Positions 24,131 to 32,853 of a stretch of 64,000 nucleotides of DNA are shown here, in pieces. How positions within the stretch are numbered: the stretch's first letter is position 1; every line of letters begins with the position of its first letter. Below the pieces are notes generated by a model. The model was not told the DNA's origin and made no database searches. It saw only the letters and a list, made by a program, of their open reading frames with translations. Both the position numbers and the translations under genes were made by a program. Source of the stretch: Nostoc carneum NIES-2107 (GTDB lineage: Bacteria > Cyanobacteriota > Cyanobacteriia > Cyanobacteriales > Nostocaceae); the NCBI GenBank assembly GCA_002368155.1, contig AP018182.1, forward strand, positions 1-64,000, read 5' to 3'.

Positions 24131-25549
24131 TTAAATATTTAAAACAAGCTGTTTTTCTTGCTCCAGTTCCTTCTTTATCCAAGCAAGTTGTTGTCCAATG
24201 GCTAGGTGCTGCATGGGTACTTTTGTCTCGTATCCCTTCGCTTGTAAAATGGGTGTTACCTCCTGCCTGTAAAGCTTGCCCGTCAAGAATACAAACTCTA
24301 TTTCCAAAGACGCAACTTGTATGAGGTTTTCTGCTACTTGTTCCGCCCATAGTATACGTTCCTGATGAGATAAGGAATAGGGGGATTTATCGTAGGGCTT
24401 GATGATTGTTTCTGGGTTAAGAACTTGATGTAAAGGTGACAGGATATACCATCTTGATTCTTTTTCTTCTACGTAGCGACGGCAAGCTTGAAAGTGCTGC
24501 GAACAATATAAGTCTTTGGCGGCAGCAGAGTAAGGAAGCTGCTTGCCACATCCAGCAACCAGGTAGATTTTTTCCTTGGGAATGAATTTTCTGTAAGTGC
24601 CGATCGCCATATTGAGGTTGTGGGCGATTCTTCCCATAGTATGCGTCCGCCCTTTGTTTGTCAGCCGAGGGTCAATCCTATGTCGGTGGAGAACCCTGCA
24701 AACATGACAGTTGCACTTTGGCGTGCAGTAGGCTGGTATCCGAATTAGTTTTTCCTCATTGCTGACGAACATCCCACCGCCTAGTCCTTCTCGGATAAAA
24801 GTTGAACCATCAAAGGATAATCCCATCTGAATAAAAGCTTTGGCATACTGGGGCGAACATAGTCCAAAAACGTGTAGATGAACATTTGGCTCGTGCGATA
24901 CTCCTGTGGAGTCGCTGTGCGATGGCGAAACGCCCGCCTTGTCCTGTCGGACACGCTTCGCGAACGGCGATACTCGTTCCGAGTCACTTTGTGAACGCAC
25001 AACCTCAGTGAGTGTTTTGATAATGTGCAAGTTAGTTGAATACTCCCTCGCCTGGGAAACAAGCCCACCGATGCCAAGATGGCGGTATCCTAGTCCCAGA
25101 AGATATTTTGCTACTTCAAGGCGTTCACTGAGAGACTGCCCGTGGATGACTGCTAGGGGGATTCTATTAGGAAGATAACTTTTAGCAAGTTGGATAAATG
25201 TTTTTGCTTGTTGAAGGTTATATTCTTGCCGTTCTCTAATATTTTCTCCTACAAGTAAATGGTCAGGACAAACAATAATATCACCGACTTTTGAACGTTC
25301 TTGATATCTATGAATAGACCAGTGGGCATCAACATATTTACCGTTGATAGTAGGAATATCTTGGTCGCGGTAGTTAAACGACCCACAGTCATGAATAATC
25401 AGACTATCTGGAACAATTTCTGCTTTTGTAGCAAGTGAGTATAGCCAGCCCGCAGGCTGATATTCAAGCAAGTGCCAAATCGGGATTTTTTCACCCTCGC
25501 TTCTGACAAAATCGCTCTTACCTAATACTGGATAGAAACCTAATTTCAT
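24131..25549 (-). CDS. DpdA-like DNA/tRNA-guanine transglycosylase with DUF6884-like C-terminus
   Basis: 472 residues. The TGT barrel is recognisable by two catalytic aspartates, D54 in IIHDCGSFNY and D247 in SFDGSTFIREG, and the zinc site C279-x-C281-x2-C284 with H310, exactly 26 residues after the last Cys as in tRNA-guanine transglycosylases. DpdA proteins insert preQ0 into DNA, giving 7-deazaguanine modification that protects phages and plasmids from restriction. Residues about 327-460 (VAGCGKQLPYSAAAKDLYCS, ILSPLHQVL) are a DUF6884-like domain that often accompanies DpdA. No preQ0 synthesis genes are here, so the host's would be used. Residues about 185-219 come from an inserted palindromic repeat. 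Confidence 0.7.
   Translation of the reverse strand: MKLGFYPVLGKSDFVRSEGEKIPIWHLLEYQPAGWLYSLATKAEIVPDSLIIHDCGSFNYRDQDIPTINGKYVDAHWSIHRYQERSKVGDIIVCPDHLLVGENIRERQEYNLQQAKTFIQLAKSYLPNRIPLAVIHGQSLSERLEVAKYLLGLGYRHLGIGGLVSQAREYSTNLHIIKTLTEVVRSQSDSERVSPFAKRVRQDKAGVSPSHSDSTGVSHEPNVHLHVFGLCSPQYAKAFIQMGLSFDGSTFIREGLGGGMFVSNEEKLIRIPAYCTPKCNCHVCRVLHRHRIDPRLTNKGRTHTMGRIAHNLNMAIGTYRKFIPKEKIYLVAGCGKQLPYSAAAKDLYCSQHFQACRRYVEEKESRWYILSPLHQVLNPETIIKPYDKSPYSLSHQERILWAEQVAENLIQVASLEIEFVFLTGKLYRQEVTPILQAKGYETKVPMQHLAIGQQLAWIKKELEQEKQLVLNI
24892..24999. repeat. Nostoc-type palindromic repeat inserted in frame in dpdA-like gene
   Basis: About 108 bp with three small hairpins: GCGATACTCC-TGT-GGAGTCGC (24895-24915), TGTCC/GGACA (24940-24953) and ACTCG-TTC-CGAGT (24972-24984), rich in GCGATGGCGAAACGCC-like strings. 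The style is that of short dispersed repeats in Nostoc genomes. It has no in-frame stop and encodes residues rich in Ser/Arg in a loop before the second catalytic Asp. Confidence 0.65.
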
Positions 25550-25664
25550 ATTATTTAAACGAGTAAATTTTGAATTTTATTCGTTAAGTTAACCCTCTGC
25601 TTGGAGAGGGCTAATTAGTCGATTACTTTCTGTATTTATTTGCAATATTTATAAGATACTGCCG

Positions 25665-25823
25665 TCAACGATTAGAGACTTTAGTAGCAAGAGTGCTAAT
25701 ATCACTTGCTGTAATTTCTTTTGCTTCAGTTTCAAAAGCATCATCAAAGTCGATCTTGGCGTGATACTCCATACCATCAAAGTAAATATCAAAGCTAGGA
25801 TTAAGTTGAAAATCTTGAATCAT
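25665..25823 (-). CDS. Small acidic protein
   Basis: 52 residues from ATG 25821-25823 to TGA 25665-25667: MIQDFQLNPSFDIYFDGMEY, then an acidic middle (IDFDDAFETEAKE). It starts 4 nt after the stop of the 296-residue gene on the same strand, so it is probably translationally coupled. Acidic, no membrane segment; could be an inhibitor or partner of the PD-(D/E)XK-like protein upstream, but that is guesswork. Confidence 0.55.
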   Translation of the reverse strand: MIQDFQLNPSFDIYFDGMEYHAKIDFDDAFETEAKEITASDISTLATKVSNR

Positions 25824-25827
25824 ATTT

Positions 25828-26718
25828 TTAACCTTCCTGGGGAAGATATAAACACTTATTGTGTTCTGCTAGTCTATTTGTTTCATAATTATCAAGAATC
25901 ATTTTCTTGAATTCTTCCCTTGTTGCTCGCAAGTCGCGGAATATTTTGTTAGTGGGATAGAAGAATACCGACTGTTGACGGCTGTAAAACCAGACTAGTT
26001 GATTGATACGATAGGTGTCATTGCTATCAAGCAGAACATAACTAATTTGTTGGTAAAAATTTTCTAGGGAGAAGGGACGCTTCTTGGCAGTTGTTCGTAC
26101 ATCAATAAGAGTATTTCCGGCAATTATCTGGCAATCAGCACCTCCAAGATATTGACTTAAAGGGTATGAAGCATTGCAGGTGATATTTCCACTCACTTGA
26201 TTAGCTACAGTTTGCCAAGTACGGGGTAAAATACCGATAATTTGAGATGTATCTTGAATACTAGGAAGCCATTTTTTGAAATATTCTGGTTCAAGTTGAA
26301 GGGTTTTTTCTCCTTGTAGAAAAGGTTGAATAATTTCATGTATGTTACGGCTACGTGCATAATTTTCTAACGCACCCAGCAGCATACACTTTAGAGCTTC
26401 TTCTTCAAGGGAAGTTGAATTTGTAATGCAGTAATCAAAAGCATATTCTATTTTGAGGGCTTTGGCTCCAACCTGAGCAAGACAATTAGTAAACCATGTG
26501 TTATCTTCATAGATGTTTCCTAGATACTTAGCAAGTGCTTTAGCGATCGCATTTCCTACTAATGGAAAATCTACACCATCAACTGGTTTAACAATTTCTT
26601 GATTTTCTAATAGTTGGTTATGGCTAGTAATCATTTTAATAACTGTCTGGTTTAGTCTAGAGTCAAACCATCCCCTGATAGGTGAGTTTCTATTTTTTAA
26701 TTCAGATGTTAAGCTCAC
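25828..26718 (-). CDS. PD-(D/E)XK-like protein
   Basis: 296 residues. The segment LGGADCQIIAGNTLIDVRTT, followed by FYQQISYVLLDSNDTYRINQL and VWFYSRQQSVFFYP, follows the pattern GGADxxxxxxTLIDIKTT...QLxxYxLL...IxxxxIYxxR of a PD-(D/E)XK nuclease-like family. The catalytic Lys of IDIKTT is Arg here (IDVRTT), so activity is uncertain. N-terminal 150 residues are helical. Likely coupled to the 52-residue gene downstream. Confidence 0.55.
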   Translation of the reverse strand: MSLTSELKNRNSPIRGWFDSRLNQTVIKMITSHNQLLENQEIVKPVDGVDFPLVGNAIAKALAKYLGNIYEDNTWFTNCLAQVGAKALKIEYAFDYCITNSTSLEEEALKCMLLGALENYARSRNIHEIIQPFLQGEKTLQLEPEYFKKWLPSIQDTSQIIGILPRTWQTVANQVSGNITCNASYPLSQYLGGADCQIIAGNTLIDVRTTAKKRPFSLENFYQQISYVLLDSNDTYRINQLVWFYSRQQSVFFYPTNKIFRDLRATREEFKKMILDNYETNRLAEHNKCLYLPQEG

Positions 26719-26930
26719 TTTTTGATTTTTCGCTTGAAATACTACATTGAGTATCTGCGTGAGCTTTATGTAGTAATTTTTCCTTGGATTGTGTTATGTA
26801 AAATAATGAACTAATCATTAAAATAAATGAAAAGCTTGTTGAATTTGAAATTTGCAATTGATGTAAATTTACTTCTAAAACCAAGTTTTTATATTGCCAA
26901 TGCAACTTTGCAAACTTGGTAACGGGTAAT

Positions 26931-29438
26931 TTATAGTTCAACTTCTCTTGACTTGGTTTTAGGTGCAGCAGCGACAGTTTGCTTTTGAGGGGAGGGTATG
27001 TGTTCAGTAGGGGTATATTGCTGCCGAATTTCTTCTCCTCGCCATACTTGTAAGTCATTCATAATATCTTTAAGCGGAACAAAATCGACGACTGTTTCTC
27101 CTTGCTTTTGTGCTTCAGTTGCCTTGTAGGTCATAATCTTGAAGTACATCTCTCGCTGATCGGCAATTGGTAACTTGCCGTTGTTCTCATTTATCCGTTG
27201 TAGAATTTCTTCATTGCCTTGGTTCATTGCTCCTCCCCAGTCAGGGCCACCATGCTTGACCATATTTGCCCATTCCTCGGCGATGTAAGGGTGAACTGTG
27301 ACAGGCAAATTGCCAACTGCTTGTATTACTCCTTCTTTGGGTGCATCTGCGTTTGTGGAAGTAGATTGTTCGTTACCAAAGATGTGTTCCAAGTTGAGTT
27401 TGCTGGCGTTTTGGGCAATAAACTTAATTTGGTTGATATCGTACTCAGAGATATTCATCTTGCTGACTTCTTTGGTAATGCCAGCTTCGCTTTTAGTTAG
27501 GTCAAACCGGACAAGTTCCTGAGTACCTTTTTCTTCAGTAGTTTTAAATAACTGCAAGCTGGCTCGATTTTTTTCGGGGTTGCGCGATCGCTTGATGGTA
27601 AATTCACCTACTGTAAGTTCTTCCTTATCAGCCTGGATGAGGACATTATTCAGGGTGTGCAACATCTCATTTTGTTTAAATACTTCCAGCGTTTTAATCG
27701 TGCCGGCAGGTGCAAGACTCCCCAAGCTGTTTGCTACATCACGGATATCGGCATTATTGAGGTCAGGTAGCTTCCCATTGTCGCTCAAGTACTCTGCCAC
27801 AATGAGAAACTCCTGACGTTCAATAGGTAACATCTCTGTAGGCTTTTTCGTGATTTTGGGTTCCTCTTTTTTGTTGAGTTTAAAATCCATCAAAGAGTTC
27901 TCCCACTCAAATAGTTCATCACTGCGGCGATGAATGCTAACAGTGTCTCCCTCTTGGCGAATCACAAATGTATCGCTACGGTAAATACGTGACCTATCTT
28001 GTTCAAGAGTGCCGTATTTTTTTAACATTGCAATTGCAGTTTCAGCAATGTCTTTATTTTCCCCGTTGTAACGTTCTTCCCGCGCTTGTTTATTATTAAT
28101 TTGATAAATAGGTACTTCAACCTGACGCGCCCACTGTTGCGCGGCTGGCTCTACATCTTGAGAATTAGCTATTTCTTGATAGGTAAATTCAGGTGCATAT
28201 TTTTTTCGATTATTAGTTGCTTGTTCCTCTGGCTCTTGTGCAAAAAACTGATTGGAAGTTACATTTTTATTTACCTCCTCATCAGCTTGATTTTGAGATT
28301 GATGGTTACTAATAACTATCCGTTGAATTTGAATAGTTTCTTCGGACTGTGCGATTTCTTCTTGAAGATTATTGACGACATCATCTTCAAAGCTGTTATC
28401 TACCTCTATTTCAACAGATAAGTTGATTCCTTTATTTATAGACGAACTGTTTTCGCTGGTTTCATCTTGTAGTAATTGCTGTGAAGTATTTGATTCGACT
28501 GCTTGAATGTTAGTTTTAGATTGTTCGTTGAGTGTCTGCTCTCCTGATTCAGGATAGTTTTTGACTACAGGATACTGATAATAATCAACATCTGGTGGGT
28601 AGTCAAAGTCGGGTGGATTACTAATATCAATATCATCTAGAAAACCTACCGCAGCTTCCTCTTCTTCGTAATACAATTTAACTGGTGTGGTTACAGTTTC
28701 AGAATTTAATTGTTTATTATCTTCGTTCAGTATTACTGATAAATTACCTACTGGTGGAGTTACTTCTGTTACATCTGAGTTTCCATTATCAAATAATAAC
28801 TCTTTTGTACCTTTATGATTGTTAATAATATCAGCAGACGGAGGTAGTAGCTTAACTAGTGGTTCACTTGCCACATCTATTATTTCATCTGGAGTAAGTA
28901 TTTCAGTGACGAGATTAGTTGTACATTTACCTTCGCTATTTTGTTCGTAGATAACGATTTGTTTTTCTGAACCATCTGACTCTAGATAAGCTGTAATTTT
29001 CAGAGTATTATCACTTGTTTGCTGATAATCACTATTGAAATTAGGTACATCTTCTACTAATCTTGCAGCAATTGTTTGTGCTTGATAGTCAGTAAAAGGT
29101 TCAGTTTCTATTGTGTATTGACCTTCTACTAATAAATCGGGCATTAACACAATATTAGTTTCTTGATTGCTTTTTATACTTTGGCTGCTTAAATCTACCT
29201 TTTCCCATTTATATGCACCAGGGGTAGATTCATCAGGTACAAGATTGTAAATATCTTTGCCAACTTCAACGGCAATTTTACTTGCTTCTTGGGCTTCTTT
29301 GAGTTTTTCGAGAATTACTTTAGTTATCTTAGTAAGTGCATTAATTAGGCTTTTACTTAATTCTCGACTTGTTTGAATTGCAGTATCGGCTGCACCTAAA
29401 TATGATTCATTAATTTGAGTGTGTCTGGAATCAAACAT
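26931..29438 (-). CDS. Large plasmid accessory protein next to VirD4
   Basis: 835 residues, acidic. Residues 1-90 are helical (GAADTAIQTSRELSKSLINA), 190-430 are low-complexity and rich in Glu/Asn/Ser, 430-560 contain compact segments (FTYQEIANSQDVEPAAQQW, RIYRSDTFVIRQEGDTVSI), and the C-terminal 250 residues hold conserved-looking blocks (ERQEFLIVAEYLSDNGKLPDL, WANMVKHGGPDWGG). It ends KSREVEL. No relaxase motif (no HHH or catalytic Tyr pattern) is seen. Immediately downstream of the coupling protein gene, it may be a DNA-processing accessory factor or a transferred effector. Function unknown. Confidence 0.55.
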   Translation of the reverse strand: MFDSRHTQINESYLGAADTAIQTSRELSKSLINALTKITKVILEKLKEAQEASKIAVEVGKDIYNLVPDESTPGAYKWEKVDLSSQSIKSNQETNIVLMPDLLVEGQYTIETEPFTDYQAQTIAARLVEDVPNFNSDYQQTSDNTLKITAYLESDGSEKQIVIYEQNSEGKCTTNLVTEILTPDEIIDVASEPLVKLLPPSADIINNHKGTKELLFDNGNSDVTEVTPPVGNLSVILNEDNKQLNSETVTTPVKLYYEEEEAAVGFLDDIDISNPPDFDYPPDVDYYQYPVVKNYPESGEQTLNEQSKTNIQAVESNTSQQLLQDETSENSSSINKGINLSVEIEVDNSFEDDVVNNLQEEIAQSEETIQIQRIVISNHQSQNQADEEVNKNVTSNQFFAQEPEEQATNNRKKYAPEFTYQEIANSQDVEPAAQQWARQVEVPIYQINNKQAREERYNGENKDIAETAIAMLKKYGTLEQDRSRIYRSDTFVIRQEGDTVSIHRRSDELFEWENSLMDFKLNKKEEPKITKKPTEMLPIERQEFLIVAEYLSDNGKLPDLNNADIRDVANSLGSLAPAGTIKTLEVFKQNEMLHTLNNVLIQADKEELTVGEFTIKRSRNPEKNRASLQLFKTTEEKGTQELVRFDLTKSEAGITKEVSKMNISEYDINQIKFIAQNASKLNLEHIFGNEQSTSTNADAPKEGVIQAVGNLPVTVHPYIAEEWANMVKHGGPDWGGAMNQGNEEILQRINENNGKLPIADQREMYFKIMTYKATEAQKQGETVVDFVPLKDIMNDLQVWRGEEIRQQYTPTEHIPSPQKQTVAAAPKTKSREVEL

Positions 29439-29524
29439 ATATTAAATGTGGTAACAATAATCTATAAATTCAAACAGTCTGACTGTACTTTATAAAAACC
29501 AGTTGGTCATTAAATTTAAAGTTT

Positions 29525-31351
29525 TTAGAAAAAGCTCTTGTACGCATCAACAGGTAAAGGTGCATTGCCCGCTTGTACGGGTGCTTGTGGGATAGGGAAC
29601 TTCCGATCTACTTCCTTGACTCGTAAATCTAAATCTTCCTGTGTCGGTTTTTTCTGAGTACTTTTCCTAGCAAGCTCTTTGATGAGTTTATCCCAGTTCG
29701 CGTCATTTTCTTGTTCTAATCCAATGATATGTTTGGGAATTTTGATATTTTTTAATAGTGGTACTGAACCCTCATTTTTATTACTATAAGCTGGGTTGAT
29801 AAATAGACATTTACCAGGTGGTAATTTGAGGAATTGGGCTGTCTCGAATAGCTTGCGAGTCCGTTCTTGTTCGCTGATAGATGTGCTGGCTTTACCCCCT
29901 CCTGTTGAGCGGGATTTTTGTTTATATTTAATTTCCTCTTCACCTAAATATGCAGAAAATAATCGTGCTGATTCTTCTTCACCAGGATTAAAAACAAATT
30001 TTGTACCGCACGCACCAAGGATAGCTTTAGAGATTTCTTTACCATAAATCTTTTCAAGCTGACCCATATTTTGCCAACCCAGGATACCGCAGAATCCTTC
30101 GGAACGAGATTCGTTAAGCCATCTAAATAAATCTGGAAGGAAGATACTTGGCAACTCGTCAAGACACACTACTAATGGTCCGTCTTCCTTACGTTTTTTG
30201 GCAATACTACGGGAAACTACCATGTGAAGAATACTGGTCATCAGGGGGCTGACAGCATCGCGGCGTTCGCGGTCTAACCCGAAGATAATCATCTGTTTGC
30301 GTTTTACCTCCAGAGGCAAGGTTGTTTTACCGACAAAGCATCCCAATGTACCCCTTGCCATGAAGCGGGTGAACATCAATGAAGCACTACCAGCAATACC
30401 CGCTACAGTTTTCTCGGAGCCAGCCGAGCTAAATAATTGACCAAAAGCTATCCTAATCCAAGGGTTTAGTTCGGCTGCCATCAAGCGTTCGACCATCTTC
30501 TCGCTAGAAAGTATTGCCGCAGCCGTCATAATATCAGCGCGATCGCCGAACTCTTTAGTTAGCATTAAAATAGCCTGGGTCAACTGGTCGCCGGCGGGGC
30601 CAAAGAAAGCATCCTCAGACGCATTACCTAACAGGCGGAAGTTTTTGTTAATTACCGTAGCTAACTGCCGTGCGGTTTCAGCATCGCTACTGTCGCGCAA
30701 GAAATCGATTGGGTTACATACCTCTGATTCGGGAAATCCCGGTGCAAATATATGTACGTCATACCCCTTGGATTTGGCATAACTGGCGATTTTGGCTTGA
30801 CTGGCATACTTAAAGTCGTATAATAATATACCGAAGCCTTGGTCAATTGCTGAGTAAATCATCGGGTTGATAGCCGAGAATGATTTACCACTACCAGGTG
30901 CGCCAATTACAGCAGTTCCCCGTTGGACATCGGGTACATAAACTGGAACTCCCCCACTCCCTTGGGGTAATTTTTGACCCTTGTATTTGTGTACGCCAAT
31001 ATATAAACTGGCACTATCGCACTTAGGAGCGACGATTTGCTTGAGGGCTTTTTTCTTAGCTTGGGTGGTTTCCTTTGCTCCACCCCAATAGCTAGTAGCA
31101 AGCTTGCCTTTTTTACCATTACTAAAAAGCTGTAAAAGCAACAATAAGCCAATTCCCCCGGCAAGTGCCAAACCTTGAGGTGACATGAGCTTATTTGTAT
31201 ACTTACTAAAGTCAGTATTGCTATTTTTATTGTTTGCTTTTACTTCTCTAACTGTCTTAGTTTTAGCAGTTGCAAACAGATGATTATTCATATTAATCTG
31301 TGTTAATTGCATGAGGAAATTGAAGAAATATGCGGTGAAGTGAAGTTGCAC
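29525..31351 (-). CDS. VirD4/TraG-type conjugative coupling ATPase
   Basis: 608 residues. A transmembrane helix (LALAGGIGLLLLLQLF) near residue 80 precedes Walker A GAPGSGKSFSAINPM (about 153) and Walker B LVVCLDELPS followed by RSEGFCGILGWQNMGQLEKIYG, the TraG/TraD all-alpha-domain signature. Coupling proteins pump the relaxase-bound DNA strand into the secretion channel. Only one clear N-terminal membrane segment is seen. The true start may be Met14 or Met21. It closes the visible mating operon, downstream of the VirB10/VirB9 genes. Confidence 0.9.
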   Translation of the reverse strand: MQLHFTAYFFNFLMQLTQINMNNHLFATAKTKTVREVKANNKNSNTDFSKYTNKLMSPQGLALAGGIGLLLLLQLFSNGKKGKLATSYWGGAKETTQAKKKALKQIVAPKCDSASLYIGVHKYKGQKLPQGSGGVPVYVPDVQRGTAVIGAPGSGKSFSAINPMIYSAIDQGFGILLYDFKYASQAKIASYAKSKGYDVHIFAPGFPESEVCNPIDFLRDSSDAETARQLATVINKNFRLLGNASEDAFFGPAGDQLTQAILMLTKEFGDRADIMTAAAILSSEKMVERLMAAELNPWIRIAFGQLFSSAGSEKTVAGIAGSASLMFTRFMARGTLGCFVGKTTLPLEVKRKQMIIFGLDRERRDAVSPLMTSILHMVVSRSIAKKRKEDGPLVVCLDELPSIFLPDLFRWLNESRSEGFCGILGWQNMGQLEKIYGKEISKAILGACGTKFVFNPGEEESARLFSAYLGEEEIKYKQKSRSTGGGKASTSISEQERTRKLFETAQFLKLPPGKCLFINPAYSNKNEGSVPLLKNIKIPKHIIGLEQENDANWDKLIKELARKSTQKKPTQEDLDLRVKEVDRKFPIPQAPVQAGNAPLPVDAYKSFF

Positions 31352-31434
31352 ATTTCTTCATTAGTTATCTGGTGTGTCCTCTCCAAGTCAAAAGTTAAAG
31401 AGGATAAATTCTTCTATGATTGCCTTTTTACTTG

Positions 31435-32850
31435 TTAATTTTTAGGTACGGTGAGGGGCGTACCAAGGATAATTGGGTCTATCTCGCGGTAGGTGAAGAA
31501 GGGAACTGGGCCAATGAAGTAGGGCGAGCAGCCCAAGTCAACCCATCCCCGCTTGCAGATACGGAAGAACATCGCGGTGGTGATACTGCCGTCCGCTTCG
31601 TTAATGTCCCAGATGACTTGTTTAAATGATTTCCCAAAGGGGTGGCGACCTGTGGGTTCTTTGCCACCGTTGAGGCTGCCCAAGATGCCGAATCCGCCTT
31701 TAACTTTTTGGTCTTTACCAGACATCCATTGTGCGCCAGTCACAATATCGCTACCCGAAACTTCGATGTGACCACACGTTTTCTCGCATGGAACATTAAA
31801 CCCAGCTTGATAACTACCGCTAATTGACTTCCAACGTCCGCTTTCAAGGGAACCGAGGGGTAAGTCTACTTTGCCGATAAAGCTAACATCAGGGATGGGA
31901 ACACTGGGGAACCGATCGAACGGTACATCAGCTAATCCCGGAACCTTACCAATTGTTGTGTTTTGCCAGTTAGTAAAGTCTTTTAGCTGTGCATCCTCAA
32001 TACCAGGGATGCTGGTGAGTTTATATTTATCAAGTTTGACATACTCACCAAGTTCCACTTCTCCCAGTTGGGGATAATTGTCCAGCACTTCACCAACAGT
32101 TTGGTAGTTTGCGGTGCTGCCTGTAGCTTTGGTTACTAGTTCTTGAATTGGTGGGATGGCTCCGACTTCTGAATCTTCTAAATTAGGAATTGCTTCGGCG
32201 AGGTCTTCGAGTGTTTGCCAATCGAGTGTTTCAAAATCTGACAGTTTGAGATTTTTAAGTTGAATGCCCGTGATTTCGGCGATATCTTCAAGCGTGAAAT
32301 CTTCAATATTGAACTCAGTTGCTTCAAAATCACCCAGTTCCATGACTTCGGCAAGGCTTTGTCCGGCACTCCAGGTGCGTGTCTCCTTCATACCAGGGTT
32401 TTTGATATTAGGGAATTCGACACTGCCAGCACCGCCAAATTTCATGTTTTTGAAAGTGATACTGCTCCAATCGGGAGTAGGTGCGCCATTGACGTATTTA
32501 GTTGCAACGGGCTGTGGCTGTTTGGTTTGTTTTGTCTTATCTGTCGAAGTGTTCAAATTTGAATACTTCGATGAAACTGTTTGAGCTACCGCTTTTCCGC
32601 CGAATAAGAGACTGCCGATATTATAGCTACCTCCATATCGGATTAATCCGTGTAGGGCAAGCCCAGCAATAAGTCCTGCAACCATCAGATAGCGTAATTT
32701 ATTAAATTTTTCCATTCGGTACTCAAGCGCTCGGTTGCTTTTGTTGTGAGTGCTTTCCTGACTTGCAGTTCTCACTGGTACGATCGCAGTTACCTCTGCT
32801 GTAGTATCTACAATTTGGTTGTTAGAGGTGAGATTTTCGGTATACATCAC
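31435..32850 (-). CDS. Membrane protein of the conjugation operon
   Basis: 471 residues. One N-terminal transmembrane segment (LRYLMVAGLIAGLALHGLIRY, about 50-70), then an acidic section (130-320) rich in Leu/Glu/Asp/Phe with a loosely repeating pattern (ELGDFEATEFNIEDFTLEDI, DFETLDWQTLEDLAEAI), then a compact C-terminal domain with Cys pairs (VPCEKTCGHIEV, RICKRGW, LGCSPY). Likely exposed to the periplasm. Located between VirB9-like and VirD4 genes, so probably a cyanobacterial-specific mating channel component. No family recognised. Confidence 0.6.
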   Translation of the reverse strand: MMYTENLTSNNQIVDTTAEVTAIVPVRTASQESTHNKSNRALEYRMEKFNKLRYLMVAGLIAGLALHGLIRYGGSYNIGSLLFGGKAVAQTVSSKYSNLNTSTDKTKQTKQPQPVATKYVNGAPTPDWSSITFKNMKFGGAGSVEFPNIKNPGMKETRTWSAGQSLAEVMELGDFEATEFNIEDFTLEDIAEITGIQLKNLKLSDFETLDWQTLEDLAEAIPNLEDSEVGAIPPIQELVTKATGSTANYQTVGEVLDNYPQLGEVELGEYVKLDKYKLTSIPGIEDAQLKDFTNWQNTTIGKVPGLADVPFDRFPSVPIPDVSFIGKVDLPLGSLESGRWKSISGSYQAGFNVPCEKTCGHIEVSGSDIVTGAQWMSGKDQKVKGGFGILGSLNGGKEPTGRHPFGKSFKQVIWDINEADGSITTAMFFRICKRGWVDLGCSPYFIGPVPFFTYREIDPIILGTPLTVPKN

Positions 32851-32853
32851 TAT

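Noticed and set aside
26702-27058. Minus-strand 118-codon frame overlapping the 835-residue gene
   Set aside because: Half of it lies inside the larger gene in another frame; its peptide has no ordered features.
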